This document shows positions 29,106 through 38,027 of a stretch of DNA of 64,000 bases, in pieces (the first letter of the stretch is position 1; each line of letters begins with the position of its first letter). This stretch comes from Ostreococcus mediterraneus (Eukaryota; Chlorophyta; Mamiellophyceae; Mamiellales; Bathycoccaceae). A program made the translations under genes and the position numbers. The notes below the pieces were generated by a model. The model searched no databases. It was given only the letters and a program-made list of their open reading frames with translations, and was not told where the DNA came from. The stretch covers positions 1,116,138 through 1,180,137 of the forward strand of contig WMKK01000001.1 in NCBI GenBank assembly GCA_012295225.1, written 5' to 3'.

Positions 29106-31599
29106 TGATGACGATGAAACCCACGACCGTGGTTCGATGCCACGCGCCATCGCGCGCGTCGGCGGCGAAAGCGAAGACGAAAGCGACGACGACGAACGCG
29201 GCGACCTCGCGAGTGGTGCCGGCGGCGGTCGGCGGACGACGACGTCGGTGCGCGGGCGTCGCGCGCGCGATCGCGACGGAGGAGACGTTTGAATACCAAG
29301 CCGAGGTGGGACTGCGTGATGCGATGCGATGCGCGATGGCAACGAACGGGTCGCGCAGGCGATGACGCGAGCGACGTCGTCGTCGACGGGGCAGACGCGT
29401 GGAAAGATGTTTCTGCGCTTTTCCGTCGACGGCTGACTGGAGGCGTGTGTGGTATTGATGCGTTATGACGACGACGACGACGATGATGATGATGATGATG
29501 CGTTCGCGACTGACGTTGGTGTTTCTGCGATGTCGCGTTCGTAAACCTAGGTGCATCGATTGATGGATTTGATTGTCAACTCGTTGTACAGCAACAAGGA
29601 CGTGTTTTTACGCGAGTTGGTGTCCAACGCGAGCGACGCGTGCGATAAGCTTCGTTTCACGTCGCTTTCGGACTCGAGCGTCATGGCTGGGAACGAGGAA
29701 ATGCGCATTAAGATTCGTGGTGATCCGGAAAGCAAAACACTTACGATTGAAGATACCGGGATTGGCATGTCCAAGGAGGACTTGGTGTCGTCGCTCGGGA
29801 CGATTGCGCGTTCGGGGACTGCGAAGTTTATGGAGATGCTCAAGTCTCAGAGCGATGGGGAAAACTTGATTGGAAAGTTTGGTGTTGGATTCTATTCGGC
29901 ATTTTTAGTGGCGGATAAAATCACGGTGACGTCCAAGAACCCGAGCGATACTGCGACGTGGGTTTGGGAATCTGAAATCAACTCGAGCTCGTACACCGTC
30001 AAGGAGAGCGAAGAGGCGTTGACGCGCGGGACGAAAATCGTCCTGCACTTGAAAGAAGGATGCGAAGAGTACGCAACAGGCGAGAAGCTTTCTTCGCTCG
30101 TCAAGACGTACTCTGAGTTTATTTCGTTTCCCATCGATGTGTGGGCCAAGCAAAACAAGGAGAAGGAAGTGGAAGACACCGCGTCGACGCAAGCGTTGAA
30201 GGAGGCGTGGACGAAGAAGAAAATTGAAGCCGAAGCCAAGGGTGAGGAATTCACCGAACCTGAACCCAAGCCAGTAATGAAGAAAGAGTACGAGCAAGTT
30301 GAAAACTGGTCCACGGCGAATAATGACAAACCAATCTGGGTGCGCTCGCCTAAGGATGTCGAGCAAGAGTCATACAACGAATTCTTCAAATCGACGTTTA
30401 AGGAATTCCTCGACCCGCTCGCGAACACGCACTTTGCCGTTGAAGGCGACATTGAATTCCGTTCGATCTTGTTTGTTCCAGGCATGGCGCCTTTCGAACA
30501 GCAAGACATGATGCAAAAGTCTCGCGCAATCAAGCTCTTTGTTCGTCGCGTATTCATCTCTGATGAATTTGACGAATCGCTCTTGCCTCGCTACTTGACA
30601 TTTATTCGCGGGGTTGTCGATTCTTCCGACTTGCCCCTCAACGTCTCTCGCGAGATCCTCCAAGAGTCGCGTATCGTGCGTGTTATTCGTAAGCGATTGG
30701 TCCGCAAGACGTTCGATATGTTAAAAGACATTGCCGCGCGTGATAACGATGATTACGACACGTTTTGGGACAACTTTGGCCGCAACTTGAAGCTTGGCGT
30801 CATCGAGGACAGCGACAACCGCAAGGATTTGGCTGATCTTTTGCGATTTACCACGTCCAAGAGTGGCAACGAAGGTAAACTTCGAAGCTTGGAACAGTAC
30901 GTCACTGACATGCCCGAGGCACAAAAGAGCATTTACTTTGTCGCCGCGGATAACAGAGCCGCCGCCGAAGCGTCTCCGTTTCTCGAAAAGCTCAAGCAAA
31001 AGGGCTTTGAAGTGTTGTACTTGATCGATCCTATCGATGAAGTCGCCATGGCTAACTTGGCCACTTACAAGGATACGCCCATTGTCGACGCGTCCAAGGA
31101 AGCGCTCGATCTCGGTGATGAGGACGAGGCTGAAAAAGCCAAGCGCGCGGAATTAGCCGAAGAATTCAAGACGCTCACGACGTGGATGAAGGAATGCCTC
31201 GGCGACCAGGTTGAAAAGGTTGAAGTGTCTAACCGCCTCACCGATACCCCGTGCGTGTTGGTGACGTCCAAGTTTGGATGGTCGGCGAACATGGAGCGCA
31301 TCATGAAGGCGCAAGCGATGGGAGATAACCGCGCGCAAGACTACATGAAGGGCAAAAAGACTATGGAAATCAACCCATCGAGTCCAGTCATCGCTCAACT
31401 GAGAAAGCAAAAAGATGCCGACGAGGCGTTGGCCAAAGACAACTGCCAACTTTTGTTCGACACCGCGTTGTTGACATCTGGTTTCACCGTCGATTCTCCC
31501 GCTGAATTCGCCGCTCGCGTCTTCAAACTGATGACGGCGCAAGCGATTACCGAAGGCGAAGCGCCGCCGGGCGGCGCCATCGATCCTGAAATCGTTTAA
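29105..31599 (+). CDS. HSP90C: Plastid-type HSP90 chaperone
   Basis: Two exons, 29105..29305 and 29551..31599, encode about 749 residues. The first exon is a Thr/Ala/Arg-rich transit peptide ending ETFEYQAE. The second starts VHRLMDLIVNSLYSNKDVFL, exactly continuing the HSP90 start. Ordered HSP90 motifs follow: ELVSNASDACDKLRF, DTGIGM, LGTIARSGT, IGKFGVGFYSAFLVADK, then the middle-domain [44 protein letters not shown] and FGWSANMERIMKAQ. The protein lacks the cytosolic MEEVD end and resembles plastid HSP90 in the middle domain. The 245-base intron holds a GAC/GAT triplet repeat. Confidence 0.92.
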
Positions 31600-31798
31600 T
31601 ATCAGACTCTCGAGATTCGAATGTAGCACGCGAACAAAGAAAAGTACAAAACAAACAGTTGATGACGTCGGCCTCGTCGTCATCACCGTCGCGTACGTAG
31701 CTCACGCATTATTAATAATACAAGGACAAGTTTTTTTTTATTCACAAGCGCAACCTCGCGCGCGCCAAAGGCGCGTCAACGCGCCAACCCCCGCGCGC

Positions 31799-32227
31799 TC
31801 ACGCCGTCCCCATGACCACGTCACCACTACCCGTCGCCTCCGCCGCCTCCGCCGCCGCTTTCGCCTCGTCATCAATCTTATTCCTCGCCGCCCGTCGCTC
31901 ATTCCTCACCGCCTTTCGTCGCTGTTTCCCCGTGCGCGCCTTGCCGCTCACGCGCGCGCGCGCCGCATCGTGCTTCATCTTTGCCCCTCGTTTGGCTTTC
32001 AACGCCTTGCCGTTGGCGCTATCGCGAGCTTTCAGGGTCTTTTTCTTTTTATTTTGCCATCCCGGTGCCGTCATGCTCCTCCGTCGTCGTCCTCCGTCCT
32101 CCGTCGCCGTCCTCCGTCGTCGTCCTCCGTCGTCGTCGTCGTCGTCTGTGGCGGCGGGTGGTTGCGGTGTTTTTTTCGTGATGCGACGCGATCGGTCGGT
32201 TGGACACGTGTCCATGTGACCATTCAT
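31799..32227 (-). CDS. Small highly basic protein, probably nuclear/nucleolar
   Basis: 142 residues from the ATG at 32227. An acidic patch and Arg-rich repeats (DDDDDDGGRRRR) are encoded by a short tandem repeat. The C-terminal 90 residues are extremely basic and helical (NKKKKTLKARDSANGKALKAK, then GKQRRKAVRNERRAARNK). The end is VVMGTA. This resembles small eukaryotic nucleolar or ribosome-linked proteins with a GKQRRK-type helix, though no specific family is recognised. It is divergent from the glycosyltransferase gene with only 31 bases between start codons. Confidence 0.6.
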   Translation of the reverse strand: MNGHMDTCPTDRSRRITKKTPQPPAATDDDDDDGGRRRRTATEDGGRRRRSMTAPGWQNKKKKTLKARDSANGKALKAKRGAKMKHDAARARVSGKARTGKQRRKAVRNERRAARNKIDDEAKAAAEAAEATGSGDVVMGTA

Positions 32228-32258
32228 ATCCCACGCCCGCACCACGCGTCGCGACGAA

Positions 32259-33377
32259 ATGGGCGGACGCGAACGCGGACGAGGACGCGGACGAGGTGCG
32301 CGGCGGTGCGTCGCGCTCGGTGTGCTCGTCACCACCGCCGTGCTCGTCGGCGTGGTCGTCGGCGCGTGGTGGCGCCGACGCACGACGAGACGGGTGGATG
32401 ACATCGTGGTGGCCATCGCGAGCACGATAGCGTCGAGCGCGTCGCGCGAGGACGTCACGGCGTGGTTGACGTATCATCGACGCGTAGGCGTTGGGCAGTT
32501 TTATATCCACGTCAACGGCGCGTTACCGAGGGCGATGATGCGCGCTGTGCGTGCGAGGGATGTGAGGGTGTTTGACGGGAGGCGCGCGCGCGCGGAAGCG
32601 TCAAAGCTCGAGCGTCATCCGTCGTTGACGCCGTATACGACGTCGACGTGCGGGGCACGAGCGTTATTTGTGCGACAAACGTTGTTCCTCGAGCGAGCGT
32701 TGATTGAGGCTCGTGCGGACGGTGTGCATTGGCTCGCGCACGTCGACATCGATGAGCTCATGTATCCGAGCGCTCGACGCGCGTTCGACGCGCGCGCTAC
32801 GCTCGCAGACGTTCCGCGTAATGTCACGCGAGTCATCTTTCCCAATCATGAAGCCGTGCCTGAACGCGCGAGTGATGGTGTCGCACGTGGCTGTGTGTTT
32901 ATGTCGACGACGCTCTTCAAACGCAATCCCGCTCACGTAGACGCTGGAGCGTATAGAAAGTTTAGCAAGCTCGCGTCCAACGGGCACTCAAATTACTTTT
33001 TAGCGTACGCCAATGGAAAGTCGGCAGTTCGCGTCAACGTGAGTGGCGTTCGGCCACACGGCGCACATCGTTTCAAGACTGCGTTCGGACGAGAAATTAC
33101 GCACGACGAAGCGGCGATTTTACATTTTCCATTCGTAGACGCCGCGCGCGCGTTACGCCGCGTCCGACGATGCGATTGCCCGCCGGATGCCGTCGCAAAC
33201 TGTTCGATGCTAGGTTTTGATATTGAACTCCGACGGCACGCTGACGCTGGAACCGTCGAGTTTGAAAAGTTTTTCAAAGAAAGGGTCGAGGCGAAACCGG
33301 CGCTGACGCGTGTACTTTCTAAGGCGGGCCTGTACGTAAGAAATCACGCGCCGATGCTCGTGTTAAAGAATGAATAA
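32259..33377 (+). CDS. Type II membrane glycosyltransferase of GT2/GT92-like fold
   Basis: 372 residues. The Arg/Gly-rich cytosolic start is followed by one signal-anchor helix (CVALGVLVTTAVLVGVVVGAWW). The lumenal domain begins EDVTAWLTYHRRVGVGQFYIHVNG, the typical start of DUF23/GT92 and GT2_4 families. The metal/nucleotide motif is VHWLAHVDIDELMYP (an extended DxD). Later RKFSKLASNGHSNYFLAY and HGAHRF fit the acceptor part. It probably acts in the Golgi, as most such proteins do. The sugar is unknown. Confidence 0.85.
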   Translation: MGGRERGRGRGRGARRCVALGVLVTTAVLVGVVVGAWWRRRTTRRVDDIVVAIASTIASSASREDVTAWLTYHRRVGVGQFYIHVNGALPRAMMRAVRARDVRVFDGRRARAEASKLERHPSLTPYTTSTCGARALFVRQTLFLERALIEARADGVHWLAHVDIDELMYPSARRAFDARATLADVPRNVTRVIFPNHEAVPERASDGVARGCVFMSTTLFKRNPAHVDAGAYRKFSKLASNGHSNYFLAYANGKSAVRVNVSGVRPHGAHRFKTAFGREITHDEAAILHFPFVDAARALRRVRRCDCPPDAVANCSMLGFDIELRRHADAGTVEFEKFFKERVEAKPALTRVLSKAGLYVRNHAPMLVLKNE

Positions 33378-33489
33378 AAAATGTGGCTTATAATTACACG
33401 CTTGTGCGCTTGTGTATACTGTACAAAGCAACAACAACAATATGAAATGAATGAAAAACTAGTGTGCGCGTGTGTGTCCGCGAGCGTGC

Positions 33490-35052
33490 TCACGAACGAC
33501 CGCGTTGGTTTCGCGATTTTTGTAGCGAGCGCGTCGCCGAACCAATCGTGCTCGTAGTATCGATGCCCAAGCGCATTCCCGGCAACGCCGCTTCGATCAT
33601 CGGAGGCTGCTGCGCCTTGCGACGCTTTGCGCGCTTTTTATAGATGTTTTCGGTGTCGGCTGCTTCAGGTAATCGCGCCGCACAACGGCGACAGAAACGA
33701 GCATCTATTTGGTGCATCTCCAAGCCGCACTGCTCGCATTGTCTGTCGTTGAACACCTTGGCTGCTTTGGCGCTATCGGGTTCGACATCGGTGGAGCCAT
33801 TAGTGGAAGCGACGATGAAGTAGTCGTCATTTTCTTCATCGTCTTCGTCTTCGTCATCTGCCATCATGTTCATCAGATTTTGCGCACCTGAAATTGTCGC
33901 CAACTTGGCGAGTTGACCCGGCACGACGATGAGCGCGACGACGATTGAAATCACCGTCGCGATACGACCGCCAGCGGTGACGACTTCAAAAGGTTGACCG
34001 ATACCAGTGAGAGTTAAGATGGCCCAGTACAACGTGTCGTTCAAGTTGTGCACCGCGGGGTTGACGCCAAACTCCAAGTCATAAATTACTCCAGCCGCGA
34101 TGACAAAGATGCATACGAATTCGGCGCCAATGCCGACGAGCTGCACCCCCATACTGTCACTCTTCACCAATCCAAACAACACGGAATCGGGCGAACGATC
34201 GAGTAAGCGCAACAATCGCAACACTCGAAGCAAACGCAAAAACCTATAGAACGGTGCCGACCGATCGAGAACCTCGAAAATAGCCAACAGCGGCGGCACC
34301 GTGCTCGCCACGTCCACGATGGTGACCGGTTTGGTCCAAAACTTTAAACTAAAATCCGCTGCGTACGCACGCAACCCGAGCTCGAACAAGAACAACAAGT
34401 TATACGCGTCTTCGATATCTATGAGCGACTCCATGGAAATGATCCCCGTGTACCACGGAATGTCTTCCCGATACAGAATATCCCACCCGCCCAAGCTGCT
34501 CACGTTGTACGTCTCCAACAAAAACGTCCCAAACACAATGCCGCTCGAAATCACCGCCCACAACCCATTAGAATCTAAATCATCCAGTGCGAGCTGAATA
34601 GCCTCCTTCGCCGTCAGCTTCTTCTTCGTCCCAAGTCTCTCGCGCGCGAGCGACGCCGCGGACCGCGACGCCGACGACGCTCCGCTTCGCGGTTCATCCC
34701 CGCTATCTCTCGTCGCGAACCCATCGAACGACGACGACGACGACGACGTAGGTCCGTCCTCATTCACCGCTCGCGCTCGCACCATCATCCTCGATGAATG
34801 CATCGGCGCGTAGTCGTCCAAAATCCCCCCCACGCGCGCGCGCGAGACGTCGCGCCGTCCGAATCCATCATCGCCATTCGTCCTCGTCCTCGTCCTCGTC
34901 GTCGTCGCGCGCGTGGTCCCGCATCGAGGCAGTCGTCGTCCATGACATCGCGTCCTCGTCCTCATCGTCGTCGTCGTCATCGTCGTCGTCGTCGTCGTCA
35001 TCGCCCTCCGACGCCGCCGCGCACGCACGCCGCCGTGTGACGTCACCCCCAC
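33490..35052 (-). CDS. Voltage-sensor ion channel, likely plastid, with C-terminal zinc ribbon
   Basis: 520 residues. The N-terminal 90 residues are Arg/Thr-rich, like a plastid transit peptide; several in-frame ATGs lie there and the true start is uncertain. The channel core has about six helices. The S4-like segment is RFLRLLRVLRLLRLLDRS (about 265-285). A pore loop, WAILTLTGIGQPFEVVT, has TGIGQP at 349-354 in place of the usual TVGYG potassium filter. The C-terminus has a CEQC...CRRC ribbon (Cys439/442 and Cys454/457) and a Lys/Arg patch. Single-domain channels with such a filter occur in cyanobacteria and plastids. Ion selectivity cannot be stated. Confidence 0.82.
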   Translation of the reverse strand: MGVTSHGGVRARRRRRAMTTTTTTMTTTTMRTRTRCHGRRLPRCGTTRATTTRTRTRTNGDDGFGRRDVSRARVGGILDDYAPMHSSRMMVRARAVNEDGPTSSSSSSFDGFATRDSGDEPRSGASSASRSAASLARERLGTKKKLTAKEAIQLALDDLDSNGLWAVISSGIVFGTFLLETYNVSSLGGWDILYREDIPWYTGIISMESLIDIEDAYNLLFLFELGLRAYAADFSLKFWTKPVTIVDVASTVPPLLAIFEVLDRSAPFYRFLRLLRVLRLLRLLDRSPDSVLFGLVKSDSMGVQLVGIGAEFVCIFVIAAGVIYDLEFGVNPAVHNLNDTLYWAILTLTGIGQPFEVVTAGGRIATVISIVVALIVVPGQLAKLATISGAQNLMNMMADDEDEDDEENDDYFIVASTNGSTDVEPDSAKAAKVFNDRQCEQCGLEMHQIDARFCRRCAARLPEAADTENIYKKRAKRRKAQQPPMIEAALPGMRLGIDTTSTIGSATRSLQKSRNQRGRS

Positions 35053-35408
35053 CCCACGATGGGCCCGGTCGACGCGACGCGAGTGGTCGATCGAACGCGC
35101 GATCGATCGATGATGGTCGATCTCGTTGACGGTACCGGTATCGATCGATCGAGATCGAGATCATCGATCGAGATCGATCGGGTGAGGTCATCGATCGATC
35201 GGTGAGGTCGGTGAGGTCGGAAGCCCCCCTCGCGAGCGTGGAGCGTGGAGCGTGGAGGGGGACGCAGGCCTCGGGTCTTTGTGTTTTATGAATCCGTGAC
35301 TTCACGCACGTCGTCGCGCTGTGTATCTCATAGACCCTATCCGTCGTTCTTGGGCACGACGTTCTGGACCGCGGCATCGAGCGCGACGCGGCAGAGGGTG
35401 ACGGACGG
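35053..35408. other. Intergenic region rich in GATC-type repeats
   Basis: It lies between the divergent channel and CbbY genes. From 35085 to 35203 the DNA is packed with CGATCGAT palindromic units, and a GGTGAGGTC unit recurs three times by 35220. Next is GAGCGTGGAGCGTGGAGCGTGGA-type triplication (units of seven bases) near 35235-35257. No coding signal seen. Confidence 0.7.
35085..35203. repeat. CGATCGAT-rich simple/palindromic repeat
   Basis: Repeated GATCGA units in several short runs (GATCGATCGATGATGG, ATCGATCGATCGAGATCGAG, CATCGATCGAGATCGATC) separated by short spacers. Such units can form hairpins. It lies in the shared promoter of two plastid-type genes. Confidence 0.85.
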
Positions 35409-35410
35409 AT

Positions 35411-35444
<34 letters not shown>

Positions 35445-36487
35445 TTGACGAGCGCACACGCTCGAGTGCACGCCAACGCACGCGTACGAGACGCGCGCGT
35501 GAAGACGGCGACGACGTCGTCGGCGGCGTCGACGTCGCGTGGACGCCGCGCGGGAGGCGTCGCGGTGCGGGCGCTGCGCAACTTTGATTACCCCGAGGCG
35601 TTGTTGTTCGATTGCGACGGGGTGTTGTGCGAAACCGAACGCGATGGACATCGGGTGACGTTTAACGCCACGTTTAAGGAGTTTGGGATTCCACACGAGT
35701 GGGATGTCGAGCTCTACGGCGAGCTGTTGAAGATTGGAGGCGGTAAGGAACGCATGACGCACTACTTTGACGGCGTTCCCGAAACCGAGCCGTGGAAGAG
35801 CACGACCGATCCGGCGGCGAGGAAGGAATTGGTGAAAAAGCTGCACCTTCGCAAGACGGAAATGTTCTTAGAACTCGTCGAAGCTGGAGCTTTGCCTTTA
35901 CGCGAGGGCGTGAAGCGCATGGTGGGCGAGGCGTTGGAACACGGCGCCAAGGTCGCCGTGTGCTCGACGTCCAACGAAAAGGCTGTGCAAGGGATCGTGA
36001 ATACGATGCTCCCCGAATATGCCGATCGCATGCCTGTGTTTGCGGGCGATGTCGTGCCGAAGAAGAAGCCGAGCCCGGATATTTACCAACTCGCGGCGAA
36101 GACGCTCAACGTGAATCCCGCGCGTTGCGTCGTCGTCGAGGATACGCACATCGGATGCACGGCTGCGAAAGCGGCGGGCATGCGATGCGTCGTCACCAAG
36201 AGTATTTACAGCGAAGGTGAAGACTTTTCTCAAGCCGACCACGTGGTCGATTGCTTGGGCAACGAGGGTGACGAGCGCGTCAAATTCAACGAGTTGACCA
36301 CGCCTGGAGCGTTTTGGTGAGTGTCTCGCTTTTTTGTACCAACTCACTGCTGACGCATTCTAGGCTAAATCCGCCTTTGCCAGTCGACAAGGATGGAAAT
36401 TGGTACAGAGGTGAATCCGACGCGTCGGATGACACGGATGATGGGTTGACGGATGAAGAGAGGCAAATTCTCGCCGACTTGAATTGA
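35409..36487 (+). CDS. CBBY: CbbY-like HAD phosphatase, plastid
   Basis: Two exons, 35409..36316 and 36364..36487, encode 343 residues. Plant CbbY removes phosphate from xylulose-1,5-bisphosphate, a Rubisco inhibitor, in the stroma. The transit peptide is preceded by Met-Thr repeats. HAD motif I is LLFDCDGVLCETERDGH; motif II is VAVCSTSNEKA; motif III is FAGDVVPKKKPSPDIY with VVVEDTHIGCTAAKAAGM. The CbbY-specific ELLKIGGGKERM is present. The first exon alone stops just after FW. The 47-base intron (GTGAGT donor, CTGACG branch, TTCTAG acceptor) joins the tail LNPPLPVDKDGNWYRG and an acidic end. Confidence 0.92.
35412..35441. repeat. Hexanucleotide repeat (ATGACG)5 at the start codon
   Basis: Five ATGACG units give Met-Thr pairs and six in-frame ATGs in a row at the start of the CbbY gene. 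Confidence 0.95.
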
Positions 36488-36543
36488 AAAAATTACCGTA
36501 ATAATAACACCAGTTACAAATTGTACACAGTCTGTCTAACTCT

Positions 36544-37767
36544 CTACGGCCACACCAAGGGCAATTCTGGATGCCGAGCTCGTGCTCCGGGCTTCACATC
36601 CTTGAGCCAACTCTCGTACGACCACATGTCTTCCTCGTGTGGCGATCTGCGAAGATGCTTGGCGTCCATGCGCTTTGCGCCGTCGGCGAAATAACAGATA
36701 CTGAGCGCGAAACGCGGCACCGAGTCTTCAGGCTGTGGAGGACTCCAATGCAAAGTGAAGCCATGATGTGCGGTCAAGTCTCCCAAATCAAGTTCGTCGT
36801 ACGTATCAATCTCGTAACGCGACTCCAAATCGTCCTCCATTCCAGCCAACGTTCTCCAGTACGGCAAAGCAAAGTCGCGGTGCGACTTGGACGCGAAGTG
36901 TAGCGCAGCATCGTCTTCGTCTAGAGACCGTAACGGAATCCAGAGCGTGATGAACTCATTCGTGTCTAATGGCACCATGTTCAAGTCGCTGTGCCAATTT
37001 GTCTCCGCCATTCCCGGCTCCTTGACGAATACGCACGACTGGTATAATCTCACTTTTTCACACCCGAGCAAATCAGCCGCAATCTTGGCGAAACGCTTGC
37101 TTAGAATGTATTCTCTCGCATCACTCTTCACATCTCGATGCAGATTGAACGTTTGTAAGAATCCGACGTCTTCATGCGAGTGCTTTTTCAGCACGCTCTT
37201 CGCGTCGTCGACGCTCTGTACGTCGCGCGCGTTCACGCCCGGGCACAACACCGCGACCCGGTGTTTATACGCCTCTAATCTTCTCGACATGATTTCCGTC
37301 GTCAACGCGCGCACCATTGGGTTACACGCAAACGCATCGTCGATGGCTTTGCGTATACAGACGTGCCCGTCGCGTTCATAGTGCAGGCGCTCTTCCAGGG
37401 TGACTTGGCGCTCGCCCGCAAACACATCGGTACCGACTGATGCGTCGTTAAACGAGTGCGCGAGCTCGCGTTCGCGCACCGCGTCGACGGTTTTAAACGC
37501 GCTCGGGACGTTCACTTCGGCGTCGTCTCTCGCACGCGGTGGCTTTTGAGCGGCGCGCGGCGACGCCGACGCGGTGGCCGAGCCGCCAGACGTGCGTTGG
37601 CGCGACGTCGTCGACGACGTGGCGCGCTCGCGCGACGGTGGTTTGGCCCAATCCGGTGCGGGTTGGCGCGCGCGTCCCGTGCGTTGATTGGTTTTACGCC
37701 CTCGTCCTGATGACGACGGGGTGCCGCCTTGGCGGGCGACGACGACCGGTGCCGTCGCGGCGCGCAT
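36544..37767 (-). CDS. Phytanoyl-CoA dioxygenase (PhyH) family oxygenase
   Basis: 407 residues. The N-terminal 100 residues are Arg/Ser/Pro-rich and may be an organellar signal or disordered region. The PhyH fold has the Fe-binding pair in NWHSDLNMVPLD and the second His in LHWSPPQPEDSVPRFALSI, where the Arg would bind 2-oxoglutarate. The early region YERDGHVCIRKAI is the usual family start. These are Fe(II)/2-oxoglutarate oxygenases with varied substrates; this one cannot be assigned. It is convergent with CbbY (56 bases apart). Confidence 0.85.
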   Translation of the reverse strand: MRAATAPVVVARQGGTPSSSGRGRKTNQRTGRARQPAPDWAKPPSRERATSSTTSRQRTSGGSATASASPRAAQKPPRARDDAEVNVPSAFKTVDAVRERELAHSFNDASVGTDVFAGERQVTLEERLHYERDGHVCIRKAIDDAFACNPMVRALTTEIMSRRLEAYKHRVAVLCPGVNARDVQSVDDAKSVLKKHSHEDVGFLQTFNLHRDVKSDAREYILSKRFAKIAADLLGCEKVRLYQSCVFVKEPGMAETNWHSDLNMVPLDTNEFITLWIPLRSLDEDDAALHFASKSHRDFALPYWRTLAGMEDDLESRYEIDTYDELDLGDLTAHHGFTLHWSPPQPEDSVPRFALSICYFADGAKRMDAKHLRRSPHEEDMWSYESWLKDVKPGARARHPELPLVWP

Positions 37768-38027
37768 CGCGGTGTGTGGTGGTGGGTGTCGAATCGCGCG
37801 CGGGACGTCAACGTGACGCGGGTGGTAAGTGAATTTGTAATGTGAGCATTACACCGAATAGTTGAGCACATCGCGCGTGGTTACCACGGCACGCGTAACT
37901 CGTGACTATCCGCTAAACGTTGGAATCAATACAGCTCAACGTGCATCGCGTTGAGGTCTCTCGCCCCGCTCATCGTAGACGGCGCCGTCATAAAGCGACC
38001 GCCGCGCCGCGTACGCTCTCGTGTGCT

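Noticed and set aside
29458-29500. GAC/GAT triplet repeat as possible coding Asp run
   Set aside because: It lies inside the HSP90 intron (29306-29550), which joins EYQAE to VHRLMDL as the family needs.
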